64,000 nucleotides of DNA, from NCBI GenBank assembly GCA_014529385.2, contig CM043960.1, positions 70,311,410 to 70,375,409 of the forward strand. The letters are read 5' to 3'. Of the stretch, positions 26,200-38,590 are shown in pieces. A program made the translations under genes and the position numbers. Under the pieces are notes generated by a model. It was not told where the DNA came from. It saw nothing but the letters and a program-made list of their open reading frames with translations, and ran no database searches. Positions within the stretch are counted from its first letter, which is position 1. Each line of letters starts with the position of its first letter. Source of the stretch: Adiantum capillus-veneris (taxonomy: Eukaryota; Streptophyta; Polypodiopsida; Polypodiales; Pteridaceae).

Positions 26200-26760
26200 G
26201 CTTTAGGAGTTGGAAAGATTGTGCTAACTCGTGTAAACGGCAATTTTTTCACACTTGTTGATGCACTTTATGTACCTGGGATCAAGAAGAACCTTTTGTA
26301 TGTATTTGGACTTGCGAGACTTGGTCATGTAGTCAAATTTGTGAATGGCAGATGTATAGTACATGATCTCAGTTTTGGTGATGAAATCGTTGTATCTGGC
26401 ATTTTATGTCGTGGGTTATACAAGCTCACTTTTTATGACAAGTGTGGGCAAAATTTTTCCAATGTTGTTGTGGATTCAAAGGTTGTTTTAGATGAAAAGC
26501 TTCGGCATGCACGTTTTTGGCATCTGAATTTTTATAGTTTGTTGAATTTGCAAAAAATTGATATGGTTGCTTTTTTGCCACCTCTTGAAGCACCTATCAA
26601 ACATGTTTGTGAAGGTTTTTATTTTGGGTAAGATGCAGTGTTCAAAGTTTTCAAAAGATGATTCAGTTAGGGCCACATGCAGGCTGCAACTTGTGCATAG
26701 TGATGTTTGTGGTGTAGCCAGGCTAAAGTGTCACTCTACGTGGAAAGACAAGACAGATTC
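26200..26760 (+). pseudogene. Ty1/copia GAG-pre-integrase fragment
   Basis: The sequence reads FTLVDALYVPGIKKNLLYVF, then GLYKLTF and ARFWHLNFYSLLNLQKIDMV, with KHVCEGF and a shift to GKMQCSKFSKDD and LQLVHSDVCG. This is the conserved stretch from the protease end to the start of integrase. A frameshift lies between about 26600 and 26640. The homology stops after about 26740. Confidence 0.8.
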
Positions 26761-26809
26761 AATTGGTCGTGGGTTCACACTTGGTGGACTTGACACATAG
26801 TAGGAGTGG

Positions 26810-27660
26810 TGGTTTAGAGGACACTATGGCCTGTTCTTCTCCACCATAGTTTGGAGATAGGACAGCAAGCTCTTGACCAAGCTCCTGTACATGTAGCCAT
26901 GGAGGAGCTCACTGACATCCTGGCTAAGGTGAATATAAAGTTTTCGACCTTCAAAGGACTCTCCATAGAGGATGTAGATGACCATGCTAAGAGATTTCTC
27001 TCGCTCTGCAGGGCTCGTGGGCTCAACATAGAAGACACTTACCTAGTGCTCTTCCCTTTAACCTTGGATGGATTAGCTGATAAATGGTACAATTATTTTT
27101 CTCAGAACCATTTTATGACTTGGGCCGCACTATGAAGATACTCTGAAGATTTCAGACCAAGGGACTTCCAAGACAAGATTTTGGATGAATTGAAAAACCC
27201 CATGCTATAGCCGCATGAGACTTTTGCAGAACTCATAGGGCAAAGTCTCTGGTTGCAAGCTTCCTCAACAACCAGGAGAATTCATGGTCAAGAAGTGGGT
27301 AGAGAAGGCTCTTCTTAAGACTTCTCAACAAAAACTCAAAGAGAGTCTCCGACCTGAAGCCACTTTGGAAGAATTTGTTGCTGCTCTACTAGGATAGAGG
27401 GGCCTAGGAAGCTGTTCATCGACTCTCCTCAGGTAGAGACTGCCTTGGTATTTTTGGAAAGTCCCTCTAACCCTTTGACTTCTTTACGTAGGGAGCTCAA
27501 AGCCTTGAAGTTACAATGCACTCTTCAAGAGGAGAGATCATTTTCTCTTCAAGCCTCCACATCAACAATCTTTGGACCAGATCAAGCGGGAGCTAGAGGA
27601 GCTCAAGGCTCATCAGAAGTCTAAGGTGGATAAGCTCAAGGACACTTTGAGGTAAAAATA
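26810..27660 (+). pseudogene. Ty3/gypsy-type gag fragment
   Basis: The frame 26851-27135 has FKGLSIEDVDDHAKRFLSLC and a PLTLDGLADKWYNYF..FMTW segment, the retrotransposon-gag pattern (capsid-like, all helical). Downstream frames with stops read EDFRPRDFQDKILDELKNP and ETFAELIGQSL, still gag-like. No zinc knuckle or pol was found. Confidence 0.65.
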
Positions 27661-28560
27661 TTAAGAGTTGGCCAAAACTCAGATTACTTGCTTTTTCTTG
27701 ACATTTTAGGCCAAATTAAGTTTTAACTTGATTCATAGGCTTAAAATAACTCATAAAAGGACTGTCCTTGAAAAAAGTTCAAAAATTGGTTCATTTTAAG
27801 CCTGAAGTAAATAATCGTGATTATTTACTTTCAGCTCAAATTTAACCAAGGTTCATTCCATTGACTCATTGCATGTGTACAAACAACTTTTGTAAAGGCA
27901 TAAAAGATTTGGATCACCAAACTGGCAAAAATCTGGGTAAAAACCAAAGTTTGTATTGACTTTATGAAACTTGAGTGTAAATTGGAAAAAAAATTGTCCA
28001 AACTTGATGAAATTTGATTCATAGGCTTATATTGATGTGATAACATGTGTATATGCTCAGTTGACCAAAAAGATGCAAAAAGTTGCCAATTGTAAATAAT
28101 CGTGATTATTTACTTCTGCCCCAATTTTCAATTTCTTTGACTAAGTTGGCATACCACTATTTTTACCATGTTGTAATAGGTCCATAAACCAAATCTGGTA
28201 AGATTTGGATAATTGGATTGGTAATTGTGACCAAATTTGCAAAGTTAGTCTGCGGACAAAAAATTGATGACCATTTGACCAAAAATTGCCCAAACTTGAT
28301 GAAACTTGGCTAGAGACCTTAAGTTGAAGTGCTTAACAGATCTGTGTCAAGGTTGGGACAAAAACTTACAAAAATATAGCTAGAGTAAATAATCGTGATT
28401 ATTTACATCTGCTTCAAAAATTGACAATTTTGCATATTTGAGTATACCACAAGGTCAAGCATATCAAGTAGACCACATAAATCAATTTTGGTGAAATTTG
28501 GATCACAAAAGTAGATTTGAAGCCCTTGAAACGTCTTAGTATGGATAATCCTAGGATCAG
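27640..28560 (+). repeat. Leader tandem repeat, three units each with a palindrome
   Basis: Arms GTAAATAATC and GATTATTTAC around a central GT occur at 27807-27828, 28092-28113 and 28385-28406 (spacing 285 and 293 bp). The text between them is diverged, with recurring phrases such as GAAACTTGG and CAAAAATTG. The array ends just 5' of a gypsy-type gag. Confidence 0.85.
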
Positions 28561-28873
28561 AGTCTACTGTTGGGAGGATAGAAATGTAAAAGATCTTCTG
28601 TGGACTTTGCATGCCAAATCATGAAGATCATCTATATCTTCATGATCAAGGATAATGGATTAGAAGATCTACCAACCTACCTGTTTAGGGATTGTTATAA
28701 CAACAACTTTGTTATGATGACTCCTGAGGAGGTAGAACAAACCAACTACCAGGGATATTCCATAAGGGATTGGATATTGGGCCAAGGACAAGAGACCACC
28801 AAGAGATGAACATCGTGAGATATCTTCTGAGAGTAATGTTAAGGAACCAGAAACCACCTCAGCACGCAGAAAA

Positions 28874-29687
28874 TGTTAAGTATGGAGTCTGATTTACCCT
28901 TTGTAATTTTCTATGGTAAAAGCGCACATTTGTAAGGCCCCCATTATGAGGAGAAGCCATCGTGCGTGAAGGAAAATCACTCACCGGAAACCAAAATTTT
29001 CACGGACAAGAATCAGGGGCAACTTTAAAGGCCTCGGGGGGGGCGGAGGCCCCCGAGACTTTTTTTTCACCAGAATATTCCTTTTTGCCGGAATATTATG
29101 GCCGGACGGCGGCCGGAAAGTGGTCGAAAAACAACCGGTCGGTTGGCCGGTGGCCGGTAGTCAATGGCCGGTGGTCGGTGGTCGGAAGTCAATGACCGGT
29201 GGTCGATGATCGGAAGTCAATGGCCGGTGGCCGATGGCCAAATTCAAAAGCGGACTTGTCTTCTCAAGGGCGGCCACACATGGGCGAATTGGAGGGTCCG
29301 ATTTGGACTTATTCGCACAAGGTTGGCTACACATGGCTGTCTCTCATAAGAGAGGGCAACCCTTTTGGCCTATAAAAGGAGGCCATTTCTACACACATTT
29401 CATAGCGTGAAGTTGATTCAACAAGGTGAGTGTGAGGTGGTGAGAGTGAAGCAAGGCGGGAGCTCCATTAAGGGTATAATCCCTTTGTAAACTACTTCTT
29501 CTCTTGAAGTGCTAAAGCCATTGAGTGGCTGCTTTCCCGTGGATGTAGCCCACATTGGGTGAACCACGTATATCGTGTGTACTCTCTCTCTCTCTCTCTA
29601 CTCTATAATCTCTTGTCTGTGAAATCTATCTCTCTCCATTAAGTAATCTACTCAAAAATCTATTTAGCTACGTCTTATTTCCTAACA
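28874..29687 (+). mobile_element. Solo LTR (copy B), 814 bp, TSD GAAAA
   Basis: It starts TGTTAAGTATGGAGTCTG and ends TTTCCTAACA. Perfect GAAAA copies flank it at 28869-28873 and 29688-29692. A TATA box GGCCTATAAAAGGAGG lies at about 29369. It is the inverted homologue of 19770-20386 and is longer mainly because of a GC-rich CCGGTGGTCGG minisatellite at about 29095-29240. It has no internal domain. Confidence 0.93.
29095..29240. repeat. GC-rich ~21-bp minisatellite inside LTR B
   Basis: Repeats of GGCCGGTGGTCGG(A)AGTCAA occur. It is absent from LTR A. Confidence 0.75.
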
Positions 29688-31322
29688 GAAAATTGGGTGA
29701 CACTAAGGCCAGTCTAGGGCTACATGAGTCACTATTTCCAACAGACTGCTTTGAAGGACTCAAAACAGGACCAATTGCCAGGAAACCGGTAGTTGAACCA
29801 AATAGACGTGTCAGACCATCCGATTTTCAGAAATGGGTCAGAAAATACAGTGGATCAGGGGATCCATACGACCACTTAACAAGCTTTAAGGAAGTGCTAA
29901 GAACAAAACGTATATTTGATTTCCATACTCAATTCGAGGGGTTGGAATGACATTAGAAGGAAAAGCATTGACATGGTTCCAGAATATTCCACCAAGATCA
30001 ATCATAGACTTGAACACATTAGCTCAAGGATTTGTAGCTGCTTGTTCCAAAACAGGAATCAAACACAACACGGTAGCTAAAATCTACAACTTTAAACAAA
30101 AACAAGGTGAGTTTGTTAGGGATTGTGCAACTCGAATGAAGCAATACATTACCAGATGCCCAAAGCTAGAGATACCTGCAGAAGAAAGACTAGTATCATT
30201 GTTTCTAGAGGGACTGCTAAACAAAGAACTTCATGCTATACTATATAGCAAGAAGCATACAACCCTAGAAGAGTGTGTGTCAGATGCTATTGACTTAGGA
30301 GACAATTTTGATATTTTCAATGTAGAAGATGTCCCTAAGGATAACCAAAGCGATAAAATAACATCCACCAAACCAACACAAGTAGGAACGGCTGCCGCAG
30401 CACCGCTTTCAGCCATAGAATACATGCTCAAAAGGATGAATGACATGATGTATAACACGCAAAAAGCAGCTATGAGGGGACTAGGACAAGGGATACCTCA
30501 ACAAGGACAACCAATTAGGCCACAAAAATGGTGTGCAATCGAGGGTAAATGGACCAGCCATGAGACCAATGAGTGCTACTTCCGACCAAAGTATGATGGG
30601 AATGTTGAGTACATGCCTATGAGGCCACAAGGACAACCCATGTACAAATAACAACATAATATGGCCCAAGCTCAAAACCCACCAATGGGTATGGAAAGAC
30701 CTCAACCCGTGTTGGGTCAACAACGTCCATATCTAGGACATAATGTAGTGTCTGTAAAGTACATGCACCCAGAGGGAGTCATAGATGAACAAACACTAGT
30801 GCTTGTTACACCCTATGATGAGCCTAGTCCATCTATAGTAATGGTAGAAGGAGATTGGTATAATTCACATCCACCACCAATAGAGGAACCTGTGACTTAT
30901 ACTCCACCAGAGCTTGCACCAATGTATTATGTAGCTAATCAAGCTGTCAGACCTCCTATGGTAAGACCCATGATTAAGCCAAGAATGGAAAATTGTCATA
31001 ATTGTGGTGCAGATGATCATTGGAACAATGAATGCCCAGATGACAAAAACCTCAAGCCGGTTGAATCTTATTGCATACAATGTTGCAAAAAGGGGGGACA
31101 CTTTTTGAAAGATTGTCCTAAAAATCCTTAAAAAAAGGGTAAAACAGTAATAAATGTAGTCAAAGGGATACCTAGTAGCTCATCTGAGAGTGAACCAATT
31201 GTTCCAATCAAGGTAATCACTAGAGCCCAGACTAAGAAAAAGAAACACAACTTCTCTGATGATTCAGACAATACAAAATTTCCTCTCAAAGGATCAAAAG
31301 AAGCAGAAGCAAAAGATATGCG

Positions 31323-31820
31323 ATGAGAAAACAAAAACAACGGATTGAAATTGAGGAGAAAGCAAAAAAGCTATTCCAGGAAAAGATGAAAGAAATTGGA
31401 AGCCAAATCAAAGAAACAACCATGAAATCTGGAGGATCAATTTTGGTTGACAAAATTTTTGAGCCTATTAATGGAGCCTTGGAAGCCTACCAAGCAGGAC
31501 TTAAAGTAGGCCAAAATATTGTAAACAAATGGAAAAACTATCCTTCTCTATACATGGAAGCAACTAAGCTGAAAGCTTATCAAAATTTGGTAAGAATCAC
31601 GCAAGAGATGTTGGAAAAACAAAAACCCAAGCTTGAAAGTATGGCAAAACCTGAGGATCTTGTGATAAGAGACACTAAAAAAAAATCCGAAGTGGTGGTA
31701 GAACCCTACATTGAAACAAAAGAGCCAAAACTTATAGTGTCGGACAGCGAAGATGCCTTAGACGGAATTCCATTCGTGGAGGAAGACTGGCTAGGACACT
31801 TATGGGAAAAAGTTAGATAG
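31323..31820 (+). CDS. Lys/Glu-rich ORF at the end of the gag-only gypsy region
   Basis: The 165-codon frame begins KQKQRIEIEEKAKKLFQEKM, a probable coiled coil, followed by GSILVDKIFEPINGALEAYQ and an acidic C-terminus DSEDALDGIPFVEEDW. It follows the gag zinc knuckles in another frame. It is probably the 3' part of gag-pol or an extra domain of a non-autonomous element. I do not recognise it. Confidence 0.4.
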   Translation: MRKQKQRIEIEEKAKKLFQEKMKEIGSQIKETTMKSGGSILVDKIFEPINGALEAYQAGLKVGQNIVNKWKNYPSLYMEATKLKAYQNLVRITQEMLEKQKPKLESMAKPEDLVIRDTKKKSEVVVEPYIETKEPKLIVSDSEDALDGIPFVEEDWLGHLWEKVR

Positions 31821-32229
31821 ATCAATGATGGGAGCCTAACTCTGAAGTTAGCTCCTATAGAGGAAATTAGGTTAGACAACCTACCTCCTGATATGGACAT
31901 GGATGTACAATCCCTGTAGTATGGGGATTGCGGATTTGAAGCTTCAGGAATGTCTAAACCATTGACTTTGAAAACATTACCCTTGTAAGGTCCCTCCCTA
32001 AACCCTAGAGCCATTCAAAACTTTTTCAGCTTAGAAAATAATTTAGAAAAATCAAGACCGACAAAGAAGTAATGCGAACAACGAGACTTTACTCCAGAAT
32101 GAAAGACAAGGATATTCCGGATAAGAAAATTGATCATCCCTATATTTTTCCAAAAAGATTAATATTATTTTTATACTTCTTCATCAAAAGCCTCGTGGGA
32201 ACTGATCTAGATCGAGAACTGGCAGAAAA

Positions 32230-32510
32230 AGGGACTAACTTGATTGGAAGATAAAGTTAAGAGAAAGGAATTGGGAAGAAATTGGGGTCCAATAAGAATT
32301 AAGAAGAGAATTAGGATCCAATAGGAATTGAGAAGAGAATTGGGGTCCAATAGGAATTGAGAAGAATTCAACCATTTCCTAACTTGATTGCTAGATAAAG
32401 TTAAGAAAAGAAATTTGGGGTCCAATAGGAATTGAGAAGAGAATTGGGGTCTAATAGGAATTGAGAAGAGAATTGGGGTCCAATAGGAATTGAGAAGAGA
32501 ATGCTACACA
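32230..32510. repeat. ~30-bp minisatellite, about 7 copies
   Basis: The unit GAAGAGAATTGGGGTCCAAT + AGGAATTGA is repeated with small changes. It lies directly upstream of a TATA box, as tandem repeats in LTR U3 regions often do. Confidence 0.88.
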
Positions 32511-32800
32511 CCATTTCCTATATAAGCACCCCCTCTCCTTACCATGCTCAATATTATGCTTAAGTAAATCAAGGTTTCCATTAAACCTTACTCTTGATCT
32601 CTGCATCTTTTGAAGGCCAAACCCTTGAGGGTTTTGTGAAGAAGCTCCTCTCTCCTTCCTCTTCATCCTAAATCTCTTTCCTTCTTCCTTGAGCCTCACA
32701 TCTCTTCAAGAAGGACTTAAACCCCACTTCCCTCTTGATTAGAGGAGGTAATCTTCACTTCTAGTAGGGTTAATTAACCTAAACCATGTGTTTTAATACT
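32511..32800 (+). promoter_or_regulatory. TATA promoter region of the downstream gypsy element
   Basis: TTTCCTATATAAGCACCCCC at about 32512 is a good plant TATA box placed after the minisatellite. The gag-pol remnant begins about 2.4 kb further on. Confidence 0.5.
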
Positions 32801-32821
32801 AGGAAGTTTTATGTGCATCAT

Positions 32822-33320
32822 TTTAGGTTTAAGCTTTAATGATAACCACGCAATTAGGGCTAAGTGCTAAAAGTATTTATGCATCATTAGGTTAAGCTTC
32901 AAGGGTAGTTTTGCACTCTTTAAGCTAAGCTTGAATGGTAACTTTGCACTTAGGTGTAAGATTTAGTGACTATCTTGTATTTTAGGTTTAAGCATCAATG
33001 GTAACCTTGTAATTAGGGTTAAGTGCTAAAAGTATCTATGCATCATTAGGTTAAGCTTCAAGGGTAGATTTGTACTCTTAAGCTAAGCTTTAATGCTAAC
33101 TTTGTGCTTAAGTGTAAGCTTTAGTGACTACCGTGTATTTTAGGTTTAAGCTTTAATGGTAGGCTCGCAATTAGGGTTAAGTGCTAAGAGTATCTATGCA
33201 TCATTAAGTTAAGCTTCAAAGGTAGATTTGCATCTTTAAGCTAAGCTTTGATGGTAACTTTGCACTTAGGAAAAGCATTGAAAGACAAGCTTGCAATTTA
33301 GGGTTTGACTTCCATGGCGA
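32822..33320. repeat. ~159-bp tandem repeat, 3-4 copies
   Basis: TTTTAGGTTTAAGCTTTAAT-type starts recur at about 32820, 32980 and 33140. Each unit contains ATCTATGCATCATTAGGTTA and a TAAGCTAAGCTTTAATG block. Confidence 0.8.
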
Positions 33321-34985
33321 CCTTGTGTGATTAGGGTTAAGCTTCCATGGAAACCTTGTCTCATCAAAGAGAGAAAGGTTTAGTCTCATTATGGTAATCA
33401 AGCTTAGGGTTTGCATGTCTCTTTACGGTAGGAAGAATGTATGGTTATAATACTCTCTTCCAAGCCTAAATGGAAAGCTAGGCACCATAAGAAAAGAGTA
33501 ATTGTCTAAGCTCGATAGAAGTAGTTCAATTTTTGGTATTGAAGAGTATTTCTAAAGTTTTCAATTCAAGTTTGTTTGAAAATACGAGATGGGGGAGATA
33601 GGGGATAACTTTGCAGAATTGATCCCCGTGTTGTTTGAACCAAAAACTCTACAAGCTTCCATAGAGATGTCCCATGGATGGCAAAGGATTACAAAAACCT
33701 GGAAATCGTACTAAACGGGGGCTAAACTTAAAAAGTTGGCATTTCAAAAGAGATATTAACCATCAATGCCTATGTCAAAAACTCGCTTGTATTTTCTAAA
33801 TAAACTTGCCTGGTAGATAATTAATGAAAGTACGAATTAAGGTTGATAAATGAATGAACGTGGAAATTACCAACTAGGAGTTAAAAAGGAATCTCGAGAG
33901 GTGATAGGGATAGCCCATTGCAAAACATAGATTTAACTAGGAGTTTTGAAGATTGTCTGGAAATGACCGAAAACCAAGATGGATCTTCTTGGGGTCAATT
34001 TGATTGAAAGGCCGGCCCATTGAGAGGATTATCTTGGGGAACGGAGATTTGGCCCTTTTCGGCTAGGGCAGTGTAACCGACAAGTTTGTTATACCTAGGT
34101 CATTCATGCCCGAGGAATAAGGGATGAATGGGTTTGTTTTTTTTTTGCCCGGCCGGGTGAAGTACCCGCGGTTTCTTATTGGAAAACGGCCATAATCCGG
34201 GTATGGCCTGATGCCAATAGTTGGATGAGAAGGTCATACTCAGGGAGGATGATGTGAATTTAATTAAGGAAATTTGTTCAATTTGATTGCTTAAAAAAGA
34301 ACTGGAAAGGCTAGGAATATAGGGGCTATCATGTGCATCTATCACCAGATGGTGCTATACCTCTCGAAATAAAATGCTTCAGAAGGAATGATTAAATTAC
34401 TTGATGAGCCTTTCCCAAACACTTAATTCTGGGAAATATTATGAAGGTGCTGCCATTTTGATGGCTTGTAACCGATTATCTTAGTCCTGAGTGAGGCAAG
34501 ATGAATTTTTTGAAACTAAATGTATTGCATGATTAGTTAGGGAACTAGTTACAAGCTATTTATAGCAGATAAAGGAAAAGAAATGAATTAAAAGTTTCTA
34601 AATAAAGATCTGCTGGGAACAACCAGATGAATTTCCTTGAACAAGGGTATGCAACAGATTGCATGCTGCTTGTTGTCTGACGATGTCTGATAGACTATCT
34701 TCCTAGTTTTGTAGTAGTTAAGTACTACCTCGGGAAGAGATTTTCATGAAATGGTTCGGTGGGTGGGAAGATCTAGAGGGTCAGATGGCCGGATGTTGAT
34801 TTAAACATTTTATGTTAAATGCTAGGACTACGTGGGATAAAAATGGGTAATCGGGGATGAGCAAGACCAGGTAGGATTGCAATCTGGTGTAGCTCTTGTC
34901 ATTCTCCACAGGAACTCGCGCTTCAAGTTTGTTGTCACTTCTGTGAGAAGTTCGACGATGATGACAATCAGGGATACTATCTGAA
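33321..34985 (+). other. Leader/spacer upstream of gypsy gag
   Basis: No gene is recognisable. It is flanked by the promoter and repeats on the left and the gag linker on the right, so it is probably an untranslated leader. Confidence 0.4.
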
Positions 34986-34989
34986 GGGA

Positions 34990-37789
34990 CTATGGTAATT
35001 ACAATAGAGCCTTGCCCCTACGCTTCAACATGGCGCTCCTGTATCCAATATGGTTTCTTCCTATGGACATCCAAACCACATGCCCCCTCTGTTGACAACC
35101 CCTCGTACTATGCAAGGTATGCAAAGCTCCTTTCCATATCAAAGATTTTATCATGCTAGTGCCCCCTCAGGTCCTCAGAGCTTCTAAACCTCAGCTTCCA
35201 CCCCCATGAAGCAAGATCAGAGACCACCTCGTCCCCCGCATAGTCTGGCTAGGTGTGGGGACTATGGGAATTACCAAAGTAAGTGTCCCTTGCCTGAAGG
35301 GTCTCCGCCTTGCCTCCATTGCCTTGAAGCTAAGGATCACTACAGTAAAGATTATCCCAAGAAACGGGAATTCACCTCTTCCGACCTCAATCAAAACCAA
35401 AAAGAGTTCTCATTTCCAAAGATCATTCTGATTGCGGTAAGCACCATTCCTCAATATTCACTTGCTACACATGTGGTTATATCTAAGGATAGGTTGCAGC
35501 AAGTGGAGGAGCCATTTGGTGTCCTCACTAGGTCACAACGAGCAGCCCTAGGCATGATTCTTCCTGAAGGTCCAACTCTTCCAATTTCTCCTCAAAAACC
35601 TAGTCCATCTGCAACATCTGACAAGCCACCCCTAGTGCCAACAACCGACTGACTTCTATGCTATCCAATATTGATGGGGCCTTCTTGGAAGCAGTAGCTG
35701 ACATGCAGCAGATCAAAGTCCCAGAACACGCCTTGACCAAAAGTGAGAAGCCAACAACAAAAACTATCCTAAGGAACACCTTTCAACAAATCTCTCTTTA
35801 CGACATGCTAAAGCTTGATGTAAATATAAGAAGTGACACCCTTACAATCATTCAGTTTCTATACCCAAGTGCAAGGCCTAGTGGTGGGAACCTCTCTGTG
35901 CAGCCCTCAGAGTCTTACATGATTTTATATCCCTCCACTCCCGTCATCAATTATAGGAGTCCTTGTCTCACTGTATCTATTATTGCGTGCCAATTCTCCG
36001 GTGTGATAGTCGATGGTGTATCTGGCATCAATATGATGCCGAAGTTCACTATGTTGGCTTTATGTCTACAACCTACCCGCCTTGCTTCCTTCATAGTTAC
36101 ATTGGCCGACCAGAGGATAGTCTACCCAGTGGAAATAGTAGACAAGGTGCCTATGCAGGTACAAGACTTCACATTTAACTTGTTTCTTTTTGTGGTTCGT
36201 CTTCCCAATGTTGAGGGAGGTTTTCCTTTGCTCATTGGTAGACCATGGCTATGGTACACTAAATCACTTCACGATTGGGGAAACGACAACATGTGGATCC
36301 ATACTCTTGGCTCCCCAATGCAACCAATGCAACTCAAAGGAGGTACGGATCCAGTGGCTCATCATAGGTCTTTGTCACCAGAGTCCAACCCCGACCTTCA
36401 ACAACCTACCCCACCTGACGGGTCTGATGAAGATCTACTGCAGTGGTTGGAGGCTACCACATTGCTTCCATGCTATGTGGTTTCTATTCAACCCTTGCCT
36501 ACTAATCCACCCTCTTCTACCCTTGCTCCTCCAGTTGAGACTAGTGCACCACATCATCTAGAAGCCAGTGTGAATGTCACTGAAAATCATGTGTCTGTTG
36601 TCCCCTTGATGGAGGCCATCGGCCTTGGTGAACCTATCACACATCATAGAAGGGGGAAGATATTTTCTTTGCAAGAGTTCACCACTATCTCACCTCTCCC
36701 CTTAGCCTCCCCTCTGTGTCCAACTCCCTGCCCACGTAAAAGCACTCGCTTATGTCTAAGGACTTACCCTTTGAGGAGCTTCCACCAGGATGGTTACAAG
36801 AGGAGTATGCAGATTCTCACATTGATCAAACACCAAACCATGATGTCTCAAAGCTCCAAAATGCGGCTCAATATTCATCTTCAATTGCACCCTCACCAAC
36901 TACATCTCTTGACCTTGTCAGAGAAGTCAACTTGGGTGACCTTGATGACCCTCAACACATCCTTTTAGCATCTTGGTTATGGGATCATCCGGTGCTATTC
37001 GATTAGGTAATCTCTTTTATGCGCTCCTTTTTTGTATGGTGTTACAAATACTTGGAAGGAATCCCACCAAAATTGGGTGTCCATACTATCCCTCTGGTTG
37101 AAGGGGCTAAACCAATCAGACACCAAGCTTGCAAGCTTAACCCTAAGTATACAGAGGCTATCAAGAAAGAGCTAGAAAAAACGCAAGAAGCAGGGATCAT
37201 TGTCCTAGTGGAGCACTTTGAGTGGCTATCACCCATGGTCATAGTGCCTAAGAAGCAATCCAATAAAATCCACGTGTGCATTGACTATTGTGCCCTGAAC
37301 AAGGTCACTATTCGAGATGGTTTCCCCTCACCCTTCATTGAGCATGTGCTCGAAGATGTGGCAGGGCACGTACTTTATCGTTTCATGGATGGGTTCAGTG
37401 GCTATAATCAGTTGGGCATCCATCCGAGAGATCGGCTCAAAACGGTTTTTGTGACTCCTTGGGGTATTTCCATTTACACTAAAATGTCTTTTGTGCTGAG
37501 AAATGCTCCATCTTCTTTCAAACGCACAGTATATCTCATCTTTTATCCTTTGCTCAGAGATCATCTTCGCATATTTATGAACAATTTTTCAACCTTCTTG
37601 GCTGCTCAATGTTCAACACTAGTGAAGAATCTAAAGGAAAACCTCGCCCAACTCTCTGTCGTCTTCCTCAGGTGTAGGGAGGCATGTTTGAAGATCAATC
37701 CAAACAAATGTCGTCTTTTGGTTATTGAAGGTACAATTTTAGGCCATGTGGTGTCTGCTAAAGGTTTAGCACCTGACCTAGAGAGATAG
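34990..37789 (+). pseudogene. Ty3/gypsy gag-protease-RT remnant
   Basis: The gag linker and knuckle-like CGDYGNYQSKC and CLHCLEAKDHYSKDY lie at about 35220-35370. After a frameshift near 35652, the protease region reads GVIVDGVSGINMMPKFTM and LLIGRPWLW (36000-36260). Another frameshift near 36750 and a TAG at 37004 precede the RT: HTIPLVEGAKPIRHQ, VIVPKKQSNKIHVCIDYCAL, FMDGFSGYNQLGIHPRDR, and an active-site box reading FMNN where YxDD is expected. The frame ends at 37789 without RNase H or integrase. Confidence 0.88.
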
Positions 37790-38141
37790 TAGCCCCCCTT
37801 GGTGTTTTCTTATTCTCTTGTTCGTGTCTGAGTTGCTCCCTTGTTCGGTTGAGTTCATGATCGAAGGCCGTCTTTTCCTTCAACCTCTTTGCTTTCAATC
37901 TGTCTCGTTTTTCTTTTCATTATTTTTGTTGAGTTCTCACTGACCCGCTTTCAAACTTAGTTTGTTCTAGCAGTTTTAGCTCGTCTACCCAGTGGCTTAT
38001 TTTTTATTGCTTCCTTAGCTTGAGCTCTAGTCACTACTTTAACAGGAATTGTAGGCTCTGACTCAAATCCGCTCAAACAAGGTCAAACTCCCATGAAACT
38101 TTCTGTTACTTTTTCTTGGTTGTCAAGATTTTCAGCACAGT
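37790..38141. other. Spacer after the gypsy RT
   Basis: The sequence is T-rich with no gene. The RT homology stops abruptly at its left edge. Confidence 0.4.
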
Positions 38142-38590
38142 CAAAAATTTGGACTCTCAAAGGGGCCCTATAAGGACTTTGAATTTCTGTCTCTTATCCA
38201 AAACAGGTGCATAGTAATTTTTTTACAAAATAAAATAAATACTATTTGGACCTTTTGGAATTAAAATGTATTGATCTATCCATTGATATATAGCATGCCA
38301 TCATATTCCTTATATTCTAGAAGATTCCATTTTTTGATGTGACAACTCCGTCTTATAAATGGAATCTCTCCCCACATTTGAGCTTCAGTGGGGAGGCCAT
38401 AATTTCTACAAATAAACTCCAAATTTGTTGGAGTTTAGGGATTTATAGTCTACTTTCTAAGATCTTTCCAATGATATGTTGGTTGATAGGGTTTTGATAA
38501 AGTGATCATAGACTTCACTGGGTTGCCCACTTTGTACAAGAGAGACAAATTCAAACATCCTTATAGGGTCCCTTTGAGATTCCAAAATTT
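38142..38590. mobile_element. MITE-like inverted-repeat unit, ~450 bp
   Basis: The left arm 38142-38196 (CTCAAAGGGGCCCTATAAGG core) is the reverse complement of 38538-38590 (CCTTATAGGGTCCCTTTGAG core) with several substitutions, about 55 bp each. It has no coding capacity. TSDs were not resolved. Confidence 0.65.

Larger units (their letters stand above)
28600..31320 (+). pseudogene. Ty3/gypsy-type gag split by solo LTR B
   Basis: Gag starts near 28717 (MTPEEVEQTNYQGYSIRDWI). It shifts frame near 28795 and reaches RRK at 28873, where LTR B interrupts. After the TSD it resumes LGDTKASLGLHE, then WVRKYSGSGDPYDHL, and through a -1 shift at an ATGA (29947-29950) TLEGKALTWFQNIPPRSI. TAA stops at 30649 and 31129 interrupt an otherwise continuous frame. 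Zinc knuckles CHNCGADDHWNNEC and CIQCCKKGGHFLKDC lie near 30995 and 31072. A coiled segment (31323-31820) follows. There is no pol. Confidence 0.8.

Noticed and set aside
35963-36561. Plus-strand frames inside the gypsy protease region
   Set aside because: They overlap the frame with the DGVSG and GRPWL protease motifs and have none themselves.
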